Assembly: GCF_030295765.1 (NCBI RefSeq)
Contig: NZ_AP027292.1
Coordinates: 3,038,001-3,102,000, forward strand
Length of the DNA: 64,000 bases
Direction of reading: 5' to 3'
From: Neptuniibacter halophilus
GTDB lineage: Bacteria; Pseudomonadota; Gammaproteobacteria; Pseudomonadales; Balneatricaceae
The position numbers and the translations under genes were made by a program. The notes beneath the pieces are model-generated. The model searched no databases. It worked only from the letters and a program-made list of their open reading frames with translations, and had not been told where the DNA came from. Below, one piece after another: positions 29,570-39,571 of this stretch; position 1 is the first letter of the stretch; every line of letters begins with the position of its first letter.

Positions 29570-29600
29570 AACCCCTCGCTGTGAAGCGGGGGTTTTTTTT
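29570..29600 (+). terminator. Terminator of the prp operon
   Basis: ACCCC-CGCT and AGCG-GGGGT pair with one bulged base, followed by eight T residues. Confidence 0.9.
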
Positions 29601-29628
29601 GTCTGTTTTCTCGCCGCTAGCCCCAGTA

Positions 29629-29660
29629 CGTAGGGTGCAATCGCAAAGCGTATTGCACCA
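29629..29660. repeat. Dispersed-type intergenic palindrome (GTAGGGTGCAAT family)
   Basis: ACGTAGGGTGCAAT followed by CGC-AAA-GCG and ATTGCACC forms a stem-loop with 11 paired bases and one bulge. Near-identical GTAGGGTGCAAT...ATTGCACC units are scattered in intergenic spaces of many bacterial genomes. This is the only copy in the window. Confidence 0.6.
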
Positions 29661-29672
29661 TTGTCCTGCTAA

Positions 29673-30332
29673 TCAATCCCACCAGAAGTACCAGCAGTCG
29701 TGGTTGATCAGGACTTCGGCGAGTTTAGCGACGGATTCAACACCCTGTTCGACGATATCCGGGCAGTAGAGGTACTGCTCCCAGGCGAGTTTCAGGGCTT
29801 CTTCCTGAGTGGCAGGTGGTTGTTTGACGTGGGCTTCGATTACATCGTTGCTGACGCCGACAATATGTGCACCATACAGCTTTTGCCAGCGCTTCCAGAT
29901 AGCGCAATGTACTTCGGGTGCAGGGCATTCATTCCAGCCGCCGAAACGGAAGTGAGCCGGGACTTTCCAGCTCTGGTCGGTTTTGATTCTTACGCCCAGC
30001 AGGGTATGCAGCGGCTCGCCGGTAACGAAGTCCGTCGCCAGATTGAATCCCTGTTTGTGTTGGGATTCTTCCTGCCACTGGCCTTCAAGGGCAGCGGGAT
30101 TCCACTCCGGTTTAGCTTCCAGTTCTGCCCGGCGCTGCTGCAGCCAGGCTTTCGCGTCGACCTGAGCGGCAGCGCGCAGAATCGCTTTACTGTCCGGGCC
30201 CGGCTCGAAGAGGGCCTCTTCGATATAGCGCTGATCCTCATCCGAACCACACACAATCAGCTTTTTATCTTTGTTGCAGCTCTTAACTGCCTGATCAAAT
30301 GCGCTAGCGGGATTAAGGTCGATAAACTTCAT
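29673..30332 (-). CDS. DUF4253 domain protein
   Basis: A 219-residue protein whose C-terminal half (about 115-219) matches DUF4253: GGWNECPAPEVHCAIWKRWQ, the GVSNDVIEAHV strand and the invariant end CWYFWWD. The N-terminal part has no recognised domain. The ATG overlaps the stop of the upstream tetR gene by four bases (ATGA), so the two are translationally coupled. No function is known for the family. Confidence 0.82.
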   Translation of the reverse strand: MKFIDLNPASAFDQAVKSCNKDKKLIVCGSDEDQRYIEEALFEPGPDSKAILRAAAQVDAKAWLQQRRAELEAKPEWNPAALEGQWQEESQHKQGFNLATDFVTGEPLHTLLGVRIKTDQSWKVPAHFRFGGWNECPAPEVHCAIWKRWQKLYGAHIVGVSNDVIEAHVKQPPATQEEALKLAWEQYLYCPDIVEQGVESVAKLAEVLINHDCWYFWWD

Positions 30333-30961
30333 GCACTCTGTCCTTCAGGTCGGATCTCATAGTAATTGAGGAAAATAGCGGCGGTTTCGGCGGCCAGTTG
30401 TGCCCGGGCGCTGGCATCCGGTTGTGGTTTCAACTGAAACAACTGGGGCCAGAAGCATTCACCTTTAATCATGCCATGCAGGCGGGTAATAGCGGTTTCG
30501 ATCTCTACAGGTTGCAGACGCCCATCGCGCTGAGCCGCAGCGAGCCACTGGTGCAGGGGAGTCTGATCGCTGTCGTGTTTTTCCAGTTCTGCCTTGAGTG
30601 CTTCCGGGTGATAGAAATAGTGGCCAAAGGCTACCCGGGCCAGTTCCAGATAGTCGCTGCTGCAGATCAGCTCCAGCTCTGCCTGCAGCAGGGCGGCCAA
30701 CTGCGGTGCCAGTGCAGAATCACCACGGTATTGGTGATTACTGCCGGCAGCAGCCTGCTTCCACAGGTCGGTGACCAGGTGGATAACCAGTGCTTCTTTT
30801 GAAGGAAAGTGGTTGTAAACGGTGCGCTTTGATACCTGAGCGCGGGTTGCGAGCTGATCCATGCTGGTCCCCTTAACGCCATTCTCCTGAAAGGCTTGTT
30901 TGGCTGCTACCAGAATGGCCTGGCGTTTCAGCTCACTTCGGGACGGCTTTTTTTCAGCCAT
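30329..30961 (-). CDS. TetR-family transcriptional regulator
   Basis: A 210-residue regulator with an N-terminal helix-turn-helix (about 10-56; TSMDQLATRAQVSKRTVYNHFPSKEAL) and a C-terminal ligand domain. Its gene is divergent from the lipoprotein metallo-hydrolase gene, and a 21-bp inverted repeat lies between them at 31036. It overlaps the DUF4253 gene by ATGA. It probably represses itself and the hydrolase. The effector cannot be deduced. Confidence 0.9.
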   Translation of the reverse strand: MAEKKPSRSELKRQAILVAAKQAFQENGVKGTSMDQLATRAQVSKRTVYNHFPSKEALVIHLVTDLWKQAAAGSNHQYRGDSALAPQLAALLQAELELICSSDYLELARVAFGHYFYHPEALKAELEKHDSDQTPLHQWLAAAQRDGRLQPVEIETAITRLHGMIKGECFWPQLFQLKPQPDASARAQLAAETAAIFLNYYEIRPEGQSA

Positions 30962-31035
30962 GATTGTCGGGCTCTGTGATTAACGAAATTTTCGCTGATT
31001 TTACACTTGATGGTTTACTTTTAGAAGTTTTTAAA

Positions 31036-31056
31036 TAAACTACACCGTGTAGTTTA
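31036..31056. promoter_or_regulatory. TetR operator, perfect inverted repeat
   Basis: TAAACTACAC and GTGTAGTTTA are 10-bp arms around one central C. The site lies between the divergent tetR and metallo-hydrolase genes, as expected for an autoregulated TetR repressor. Confidence 0.75.
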
Positions 31057-31089
31057 CTTTTGGTTGGATTTTCTAATCCGGGAGCGTTG

Positions 31090-32205
31090 ATGCGTTTTGT
31101 TTTTCTTATAACTGGAGGGGTGCTCATGTCAGCAGGTTTGCTTTCTTCTTGTGGTTTCGGAGAGCAGAGGCCGGAAGGTGATGGTCAGGGGGCGGCCTAT
31201 GTTGATGGTCGCTTTAAAAATACCGAGATTGATTATCAGACAACCCTCTCGGGTATCTACGATATCGCCCGCAGCTATCTCCGGGCTGAACGTAAAGCGC
31301 CTGTTCCGCAAGTCGAGCTGCCCATGCTACCTCTGCAAGTGGAGCAATTGGAACAACTGGTGGGGCCGGCGGTTATTCGTCTGGGGCACTCTTCCGTGTT
31401 GATCCGACTGGATGAGCACTTTTATCTCACCGACCCTGTATTCAGTGAGCGTGCATCGCCCGTTGGCTTTGCTGGCCCGCAGCGGTTTCATGAACCGCCT
31501 ATAGCCACTGAACAACTGCCGCCACTCAAGGCGGTCATTATCAGCCATGATCACTACGATCACCTGGATAAGCAAACCTTACAGGCGTTGGCGAAGCGAA
31601 CAGAATTCTTTGTCACCCCGTTGAAGGTGGGTGAGAAGCTGATGAGTTGGGGGGTGGACAAAGCGCAGATTATCGAGCGTGACTGGTGGCGGTCGGTACG
31701 GCTTGACAGTGTGACAATGACTGCCACACCGGCCCAGCACTTCTCCGGCCGTGGCTTGTTCGACAGGGATAAGACCCTGTGGGCAAGCTGGGTCATTCAG
31801 GGGCAGCAGGCGAATATTTTCTTCAGTGGTGATTCGGGATACTTCGCCGGGTTTAAAGAGATCGGTGAGCGTTATGGTCCGTTTGATATAACGCTGATTG
31901 AAACCGGCGCCTATAACGAGCTCTGGTCTGAGATACATATGTTACCGGAACAGAGTGTTCAGGCGCATATCGATCTGCAGGGCAGGGCGATGATCCCTAT
32001 TCATAACAGTACCTTTGATCTGGCGTTGCATGACTGGTACGAGCCACTGGAGCGGGCCAGTGTTCATGCAGAAAAGACGGGAGTGACATTGCTGACCCCA
32101 TTGATGGGTGAGATCGTCAGTGTGCAACAGCCTGCAGCTACGTCGGCCTGGTGGCGTGACTTTATTGCAGAACCAGAGGAGCAGCTGGTTATGCAACTGC
32201 CTTAG
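31090..32205 (+). CDS. MBL-fold metallo-hydrolase lipoprotein
   Basis: A 371-residue metallo-beta-lactamase-fold protein of the NAPE-PLD/UlaG-like group. The metal motif is VIISHDHYDHLDK; further ligands lie in FFSGDSGYF and MIPIHNSTF. The N-terminus (MRFVFLITGG to LLSSC-G) is a lipoprotein signal with a LSSC lipobox, so the enzyme should be membrane-anchored. The start at 31090 is chosen over a TTG at 31060 because it begins the signal and has GGGAG upstream. The substrate may be a phospholipid or an acyl-amide, by family only. Probably under TetR control. Confidence 0.87.
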   Translation: MRFVFLITGGVLMSAGLLSSCGFGEQRPEGDGQGAAYVDGRFKNTEIDYQTTLSGIYDIARSYLRAERKAPVPQVELPMLPLQVEQLEQLVGPAVIRLGHSSVLIRLDEHFYLTDPVFSERASPVGFAGPQRFHEPPIATEQLPPLKAVIISHDHYDHLDKQTLQALAKRTEFFVTPLKVGEKLMSWGVDKAQIIERDWWRSVRLDSVTMTATPAQHFSGRGLFDRDKTLWASWVIQGQQANIFFSGDSGYFAGFKEIGERYGPFDITLIETGAYNELWSEIHMLPEQSVQAHIDLQGRAMIPIHNSTFDLALHDWYEPLERASVHAEKTGVTLLTPLMGEIVSVQQPAATSAWWRDFIAEPEEQLVMQLP

Positions 32206-32281
32206 GTAAGTGTTTGGGGTAAGTGTTCGAGGTAAGCGTTTCAGGTCGGTGTCTTTCTGTTCAGCACGTTCCGGCAGAAAC

Positions 32282-32315
32282 AAAAAAGCCCGCTGATTGC
32301 TCAGCGGGCTTTTTA
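32282..32315. terminator. Bidirectional terminator, metallo-hydrolase/fusA2
   Basis: AAAAAGCCCGCTGA and TCAGCGGGCTTTTT pair around a four-base loop, with A/T runs on both sides. The two genes converge here. Confidence 0.92.
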
Positions 32316-32334
32316 TCAGGTCGAAAAGAGAGGC

Positions 32335-34425
32335 TTACTTAGCGTCTTTCTTCGCTTTAACTTCTGCAATCACTTCCTCAGCAACGTTAGCCGGGCAAGG
32401 TGCGTAGTGTGCGAACTCCATGGAGAACTGACCACGACCGGAAGTGATAGTACGCAGGTGACCGATGTAACCGAACATCTCAGACAGAGGAACGTCTGCT
32501 TTGATGCGTACGCCAGTTGCGCCTGCTTCCTGGTCCTTGATCATGCCGCGACGACGGTTCAGGTCACCGATTACATCACCCACGTTGTCTTCCGGAGTGA
32601 ATACGTCAACCTTCATGATTGGTTCCAGCAGCTGTGCACCCGCTTTAGGGATAGACTGACGGAACGCGCCACGTGCAGCGATTTCGAATGCTACAGCAGA
32701 GGAGTCAACCGCGTGGTAGCCACCGTCGAACAGCTCGATTTCAACGTCCAGTACAGGGAAGCCAGCCAGAACACCTTCATTCATCATGCCAGCGAAACCT
32801 TTTTCGATAGCAGGGAAGAATTCTTTAGGTACGTTACCACCTACTACAGTAGAGGTGAACGTGAAGCCGGAGTTTGGCTCACCTGGCTTGATGCGGTAGT
32901 CGATCTTACCGTACTGACCAGAACCACCAGACTGCTTCTTGTGCGTGTAGCTGTCTTCGATTGCCTGAGTAATAGTCTCGCGGTAAGCAACCTGTGGTTT
33001 ACCTACTTCCAGCTCAACGCCGTAAGTACGCTTCAGGATGTCTACTTTGATATCCAGGTGCAGCTCACCCATACCTTTCAGGATGGTTTCGCCGGAATCT
33101 TCGTCAGTTTCAACCTGGAAAGACGGATCTTCAGCAACCATCTTACCGATCGCGATACCCATTTTCTCAACAGAACCTTTATCTTTAGGCGCAACAGCGA
33201 TAGAGATTACAGGCTCTGGGAAGATCATTGGTTCCAGAGTACATTCGTTTTTCGGATCACACAGAGTGTGACCAGTCTGAACGTTCTTCATACCAACAAC
33301 GGCGATGATGTCACCTGCCTGAGCAGAGTCGATCTCGGTACGGTCGTTAGCGTGCATCTCAACCATACGGCCGATACGTTCAGTTTTACCAGTGAAGGAG
33401 TTAAGGATGGTGTCACCCTTCTTCATTACACCGGAGTAGATACGGATAAAGGTCAGGGCGCCGAAACGGTCGTCCATGATCTTGAATGCCAGTGCGCGCA
33501 GTGGCTCTTCAGCAGAAACGGTAGCAACTTCACCTGTTGGCTCACCGGTTTCTGGATCAGTCAGAGGCTGAGCGTCAACTTCGGTTGGAGATGGCAGGTA
33601 GTCAACAACGGCGTTCAGAACCAGCTGGATACCTTTGTTTTTGTACGCAGAACCACAGTAAGTTGGGAAGAAGTCCAGTTTACGGGTACCTTCACGGATG
33701 CAGCGCTTGATGTCGTCCATAGATGGCTCAGTACCTTCTTCCAGGTACTCCATCATCAGATCTTCATCCTGCTCCAGCGCCGTTTCGATCAGCTGTTCAC
33801 GGTACATTGCTGCATCGTCAACCATATCAGCCGGGATGTCGGTTACTTCGAAGTTTTCTGGCAGACCGGAGTCATCCCAGATGTAAGCTTTCTGAGACAG
33901 TACGTCTACAACACCAGTGAACTCATCTTCACGGCCGATTGGCAGAGTCATAACCAGTGGGTTTGCACCCAGTACGTTTTTAACCTGATCTACGACTCGG
34001 TAGAAGTCTGCACCCAGACGGTCCAGCTTGTTTACGAAGATCAGACGAGCAACTTCAGACTCGTTCGCGTAACGCCAGTTAGTTTCAGACTGAGGCTCTA
34101 CACCACCGGAACCACAGAATACACCTACACCACCGTCCAGTACTTTCAGGGAACGGTATACTTCAACTGTGAAGTCAACGTGGCCCGGAGTATCGATGAT
34201 GTTCATGCGGTGGTCGTTCCAGAAACAGGTAGTCGCTGCAGACTGGATAGTAATACCACGCTCAGCTTCCTGCTCCATGAAGTCGGTAGTCGCTTCACCG
34301 TCGTGAACGTCACCCATCTTGTGGATCTTACCAGTAAGCTTCAGGATACGTTCTGTTGTAGTGGTTTTACCCGCATCTACGTGCGCGAAAATACCAATGT
34401 TTCTGTACTTGGTTAAGTCTGTCAT
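32335..34425 (-). CDS. fusA2: Elongation factor G, second paralogue (EF-G2)
   Basis: A 696-residue translation GTPase. G1 is AHVDAGKT (14-21), the switch region contains [16 protein letters not shown]3 is DTPGH and G4 is NKLD. Domains II-V are complete. It lies alone, not in the str operon with rpsL, rpsG and tufA, and its [20 protein letters not shown] and [17 protein letters not shown] segments match the EF-G2 type of Vibrio and relatives. I take it as a paralogue; the canonical fusA should be elsewhere. Codon use is strongly biased to preferred codons, which suggests high expression. The ribosome site is only AAAGAG. Confidence 0.85.
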   Translation of the reverse strand: MTDLTKYRNIGIFAHVDAGKTTTTERILKLTGKIHKMGDVHDGEATTDFMEQEAERGITIQSAATTCFWNDHRMNIIDTPGHVDFTVEVYRSLKVLDGGVGVFCGSGGVEPQSETNWRYANESEVARLIFVNKLDRLGADFYRVVDQVKNVLGANPLVMTLPIGREDEFTGVVDVLSQKAYIWDDSGLPENFEVTDIPADMVDDAAMYREQLIETALEQDEDLMMEYLEEGTEPSMDDIKRCIREGTRKLDFFPTYCGSAYKNKGIQLVLNAVVDYLPSPTEVDAQPLTDPETGEPTGEVATVSAEEPLRALAFKIMDDRFGALTFIRIYSGVMKKGDTILNSFTGKTERIGRMVEMHANDRTEIDSAQAGDIIAVVGMKNVQTGHTLCDPKNECTLEPMIFPEPVISIAVAPKDKGSVEKMGIAIGKMVAEDPSFQVETDEDSGETILKGMGELHLDIKVDILKRTYGVELEVGKPQVAYRETITQAIEDSYTHKKQSGGSGQYGKIDYRIKPGEPNSGFTFTSTVVGGNVPKEFFPAIEKGFAGMMNEGVLAGFPVLDVEIELFDGGYHAVDSSAVAFEIAARGAFRQSIPKAGAQLLEPIMKVDVFTPEDNVGDVIGDLNRRRGMIKDQEAGATGVRIKADVPLSEMFGYIGHLRTITSGRGQFSMEFAHYAPCPANVAEEVIAEVKAKKDAK

Positions 34426-34666
34426 CTCTTTACTCGACTAAGTGAGGTCCTAAAATTGCGCGACAGTATACAGTCTTTTTCGCGACATTTCGAAGAAAAA
34501 TTGCTATGAAAACGGGGTTTTTTTTACTGAAATTCGAGGGTTTGGCGGTTTTATTCACGGCCGTGTTTTTCAAAAACCGGAGAAGAGTGCTAGGCTCCGG
34601 TCTAACTTACTGTATTTAATAGTTATCTTTGGCCGGGCCAGGGGAACTTTGACAGGGGATAAGGCC

Positions 34667-35299
34667 ATGCTGGGCTTGGATACCTTAATCACTTTTATAG
34701 CGGCCTCGGCCTTACTCACACTGGCGCCGGGACCGGACAATATTTTTGTCTTGCTGCAGTCGGCCATGCATGGTCGGCGTGCCGGGGTGATCGTAACACT
34801 GGGGCTTTGTACCGGGCTGATTGCACATACGCTGGCGGTGAGTCTGGGGATTGCCGTGATCTTTCAGGTCAGTGCGCTGGCGTTTACTTTGCTGAAAGTA
34901 GCCGGGGCAATCTACCTGCTTTATCTGGCGTGGCAATCCATTCGCGCAGCGGCATCGCACATCAGTGATGAGAATCAACCCGTGCTGGGTAGCTGGTCGC
35001 TTTACCGGCGGGGAGTTCTGATGAGCAGCAGTAACCCTAAACTGGCGATCTTCTTTATGGCGTTTCTGCCGCAGTTTGCCGACCCCGCGGCCGGCTCGCT
35101 CAGTCTGCAACTGGCACAGTTGGGGCTGGTGTTTATTCTGGTGGCGTTTTGTGTGATGGGTATGATTGCACTGCTTGCAGCAGGGCTGAGCGGCTGGTTA
35201 CGTGAATCTCCACGGGGACAGGTGCTGATCAACCGTCTGGCGGGGGTTGTGTTTATTGGTCTGGCAGTGAAACTGGTGACCGCAGAACAGCATAGCTGA
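34667..35299 (+). CDS. LysE/RhtB-family amino-acid exporter
   Basis: A 210-residue inner-membrane protein with six hydrophobic segments. The family signature APGPDNIFVLLQSAMHGRRAG follows the first helix, and the SSSNPKLAIFFMAFLPQF block lies in the middle. It should export an amino acid or a related small solute. The start at 34667 is chosen because GGGGAT and AAGG precede it; a TTG at 34649 is less likely. The substrate is not predictable, though the window is rich in amino-acid genes. Confidence 0.9.
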   Translation: MLGLDTLITFIAASALLTLAPGPDNIFVLLQSAMHGRRAGVIVTLGLCTGLIAHTLAVSLGIAVIFQVSALAFTLLKVAGAIYLLYLAWQSIRAAASHISDENQPVLGSWSLYRRGVLMSSSNPKLAIFFMAFLPQFADPAAGSLSLQLAQLGLVFILVAFCVMGMIALLAAGLSGWLRESPRGQVLINRLAGVVFIGLAVKLVTAEQHS

Positions 35300-35395
35300 G
35301 CGAAAACAGCCAGACGTTTCTGCAGCTAAGCTGCATCGGATCAATGTCTGGTGGGCTATGTTCACAGATCGCTTACATCCATCCGGTGCTGCCGT

Positions 35396-35401
35396 TATAA
35401 T
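35396..35401 (+). promoter_or_regulatory. -10 box of miaE
   Basis: A perfect TATAAT lies 39 bases upstream of the miaE ATG. No clear -35 box is visible. Confidence 0.4.
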
Positions 35402-35439
35402 TGCCGGCTTTTAATTGCGCTAAGCCATCAGGGTCATTA

Positions 35440-36054
35440 ATGGACGCTCTCGACGAAATCAAACAGTTTTTGGCATGTGAAACCCCGGACGCCTGGATTC
35501 AGGCGGCGTTGCAGAATCAGGATATTATGCTGATCGATCACGCCCATTGTGAAAAGAAAGCGGCGTCTACCGCGATGCATCTGATGTTTCGTTATGTTGA
35601 GCGAACCGATCTGCTGAATAAGATGTCCCGTCTGGCGCGTGAGGAGCTGATCCACTTTGAGCAGGTGCTGGCGATCATGGAAGCGCGCGGCATTGTTTAT
35701 GATCATATGTCGCCGGCGCGTTACGCAGCAGGTATGCGAAAACATGTTCGCACCTATGAACCGGGCCGTTTGATTGATCTGCTGATTATCGGTGCATTCA
35801 TTGAAGCCCGTTCCTGTGAACGTTTTGCCAAACTGGCACCGTTTCTGGATGATGAGCTGGCGAAATTTTACCGTTCATTGCTCAAGTCTGAGGGGCGCCA
35901 CTATCAGGATTATCTGGGGCTGGCTGAGGCGTATGCGGGTGAGCCGATCGATGAGCGGGTGGCTTTCTTCCGGGAGCAGGAGCGGGAGCTGATTGAAGCG
36001 CCGGATGACGAATTCCGTTTCCATAGTGGCCTGCCAACCTTTATTGCAGCCTGA
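35440..36054 (+). CDS. miaE: tRNA-(ms2io6A)-hydroxylase
   Basis: A 204-residue non-haem diiron monooxygenase of the ferritin-like fold. It hydroxylates 2-methylthio-N6-isopentenyl-adenosine at position 37 of tRNA. Metal-binding residues are visible in HCEKKAASTAMHL, REELIHFEQV, IEARSCERF and EGRHYQDYL, the E-x6-H/E-x2-H arrangement. The start at 35440 is the first ATG that gives the conserved N-terminus (MDALDEIKQF). It converges on lpxH over a bidirectional terminator. Confidence 0.92.
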   Translation: MDALDEIKQFLACETPDAWIQAALQNQDIMLIDHAHCEKKAASTAMHLMFRYVERTDLLNKMSRLAREELIHFEQVLAIMEARGIVYDHMSPARYAAGMRKHVRTYEPGRLIDLLIIGAFIEARSCERFAKLAPFLDDELAKFYRSLLKSEGRHYQDYLGLAEAYAGEPIDERVAFFREQERELIEAPDDEFRFHSGLPTFIAA

Positions 36055-36074
36055 GGCCCGGAAAAAAGCACTGC

Positions 36075-36104
36075 CAAAAAAGCCGCTGATCAAGCGGCTT
36101 TTTC
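36075..36104. terminator. Bidirectional terminator, miaE/lpxH
   Basis: AAAAAAGCCGCT and AGCGGCTTTTT form the stem. On the minus strand the hairpin begins inside the lpxH coding region: the final Lys-Ala-Ala codons and the stop form one arm and the loop. Confidence 0.88.
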
Positions 36105-36827
36105 AATTTCAAAACTGACCAGTTGATAGCCATCCGGCTCAACTCGCAGATACCAGCCCAGTTTATCCCAGTCGCCGAGTACGACACGGGTGGCGGTGCT
36201 GCCATCGGCAAGGTTAAGCTGATGTTCGGCCGGACGATGGGTATGCCCGTGAATCAGTAACCGGGTACCGGCGTTCTCCAGAGCCTGCTCTACTGCCTGA
36301 GGATTGACATCGGTAATGTAATCATCTTTCGCGGCGTTGCGCTCTTTGCTGGTGTCTCTCAGCTGTCGGGCGATTGCCAGTCGTTCCTGCAGAGGTTTGT
36401 CGAGAAATGCCTGCTGCCATGCGGGGTTTCTGACCATGCTGCGGAACTGCATATATTCCTGATCATCCGTGCAGAGCTGATCACCATGCATGATCAGCGC
36501 AGGGCCGCAGGGCAGGTCGCAGACCAGTGCTTCGCTGAGCAGTGTGGCACCGATCGAATCTGCGAATGTCTGGCCTACCAGAAAGTCGCGATTACCGTGC
36601 TGGAAGTAAAGGCTGCATCCTTTAGCGCTGAGTTGGCGCAGGGCAGAGAAAACCGCTTCGAGGTCGGGGGTGGGCGTGTCATCACCAATCCAGGCTTCAA
36701 ATATGTCACCCAGCAGGTAGAGCGCTTCAGCATCCTGAGCCGTCTGTTGCAGGAAATGCAAAAACGCCCGGGTAAGATCCGGGCGTTCAGGTTTCAGATG
36801 CAGATCTGAGACGAAGTAGACAGTCAT
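36090..36827 (-). CDS. lpxH: UDP-2,3-diacylglucosamine diphosphatase
   Basis: A 245-residue calcineurin-like phosphoesterase that releases UMP from UDP-2,3-diacylglucosamine, forming lipid X in lipid A synthesis. All metal motifs are present: D8-L-H10, LLGDIFEAWIGDD, HGNRDFL, MHGDQLCTDD and HGHTHRP. The protein acts at the inner face of the membrane. The ATG overlaps the ppiB stop by one base (TAATG), the same ppiB-lpxH order seen in E. coli, so coupling is likely. Confidence 0.96.
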   Translation of the reverse strand: MTVYFVSDLHLKPERPDLTRAFLHFLQQTAQDAEALYLLGDIFEAWIGDDTPTPDLEAVFSALRQLSAKGCSLYFQHGNRDFLVGQTFADSIGATLLSEALVCDLPCGPALIMHGDQLCTDDQEYMQFRSMVRNPAWQQAFLDKPLQERLAIARQLRDTSKERNAAKDDYITDVNPQAVEQALENAGTRLLIHGHTHRPAEHQLNLADGSTATRVVLGDWDKLGWYLRVEPDGYQLVSFEIEKAA

Positions 36828-37333
36828 TATTCTGCGGCGCTGTCCACAACTTCAGCCGACTCGATAATGATATCTTCAGCCGGAACATCCTGATGGCCGG
36901 CACGCATTGTAGTGGCAACCGTTTTAATCTTGTTGACTACGTCCATACCGTCGGTAACTTTACCAAATACCGCGTAGCCCCAGCCTTCCGTAGTTTTAGC
37001 TGTGTGGTCGAGGAAGCTGTTGTCAGAAACGTTGATAAAGAACTGCGCAGAGGCACTGTGCGGGTCCATGGTGCGGGCCATGGCAACGGTGCCGGTTGCG
37101 TTTGAAAGACCGTTATCGGCTTCGTTTTCAATCGATTCACGAGTCTCTTTCTGTACCATGCCCGGTTCAAATCCACCGCCCTGGATCATGAAGCCATTGA
37201 TCACACGGTGAAAGATTACTCCGTTATAAAAGCCTTCAGAAACATACTGTTCGAAGTTTGCTGCTGTTTTTGGAGCCTTTTCATGGTCAAGCTCAAGCGT
37301 GATATCGCCAAAATTCGTATGGAGGATAATCAT
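36827..37333 (-). CDS. ppiB: Peptidyl-prolyl cis-trans isomerase B (cyclophilin)
   Basis: A 168-residue cytoplasmic cyclophilin. Active-site residues lie in [15 protein letters not shown] and in the [18 protein letters not shown] block. It accelerates proline isomerisation in folding proteins. The start at 37333 is chosen because it gives the usual [12 protein letters not shown]-terminus; an in-frame extension to 37381 is not conserved in character. It lies directly upstream of lpxH, with a one-base overlap. No signal peptide is seen, which distinguishes it from the periplasmic PpiA. Confidence 0.95.
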   Translation of the reverse strand: MIILHTNFGDITLELDHEKAPKTAANFEQYVSEGFYNGVIFHRVINGFMIQGGGFEPGMVQKETRESIENEADNGLSNATGTVAMARTMDPHSASAQFFINVSDNSFLDHTAKTTEGWGYAVFGKVTDGMDVVNKIKTVATTMRAGHQDVPAEDIIIESAEVVDSAAE

Positions 37334-37529
37334 TGTTGTAATGTCCACTTCATTCGCTTGTTTCGGGGCCATTATACGCAAGTCTAAAAGAAACGCATCA
37401 TTGTTTATTCTAAGGGTTTGTTTGAATCCTGCTTAAGATTTAGAGCTAAAGAACGGTGCCCGGCACAGGCTTACCTGAGCGCTGAAAAATTCTTCGTTTC
37501 CTCTATGCCATTTTTACAGTGCATCCGTT

Positions 37530-37535
37530 TATAAT
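37530..37535 (+). promoter_or_regulatory. -10 box of glnS
   Basis: A perfect TATAAT lies 76 bases upstream of the glnS ATG in the divergent ppiB-glnS region. The -35 region is not convincing. Confidence 0.4.
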
Positions 37536-37611
37536 AGTCGGCAATTTTTTCGGCGGGTCTGGTCGCCGAAGATCACAGAATTGACGCGGTGTCGGGAAAT
37601 AGACCTTATTT

Positions 37612-39276
<1,665 letters not shown>

Positions 39277-39305
39277 ACCCGGAGAGCTTGTATCTGTTCC
39301 GATCA

Positions 39306-39332
39306 GGGCCGCTTTAATCAGCGGCCTTTTTT
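39306..39332 (+). terminator. Terminator of glnS
   Basis: GGCCGC and GCGGCC pair around TTTAATCA, followed by six T residues. Confidence 0.88.
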
Positions 39333-39412
39333 ATGGCCGGAGGCTCAGGCAGAGGACTCAGTAAATCTATGTTATTTCCCGGCGTGAAAAACGCCTTCTT
39401 CGGAGCTGATGC

Positions 39413-39437
39413 GGTAGGAGCGCGGTCTCCGCGCGAT
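39413..39437 (+). repeat. REP-like palindrome, copy 1 of the tandem unit
   Basis: Begins GGTAGGAGCGCGG; the arms GCGCGG and CCGCGC enclose TCT, and the element closes on GAT. Identical over 25 bases to the copies at 39500 and 62404. Confidence 0.8.
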
Positions 39438-39499
39438 ATCTGGTGCGACATAGCAAGAGAGTTGTTTGGCGTGAGACACGCCTTCTTCGGGGCTAATGC

Positions 39500-39524
39500 G
39501 GTAGGAGCGCGGTCTCCGCGCGAT
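39500..39524 (+). repeat. REP-like palindrome, copy 2 of the tandem unit
   Basis: Same 25-base core as at 39413, exactly 87 bases further on. Confidence 0.8.
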
Positions 39525-39571
39525 GTCTGGTGCGATAGAGCAAGAGAGCTGTTTGGCCTGAGACACGCCTT

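Noticed and set aside
31060..31089. TTG start for the metallo-hydrolase at 31060
   Set aside because: The ATG at 31090 has a better ribosome site and directly begins a lipoprotein signal sequence.
32407..34416. Plus-strand frame of 669 codons opposite fusA2
   Set aside because: Antisense shadow. fusA2 codon bias suppresses stop codons on the opposite strand; the product resembles no protein family.
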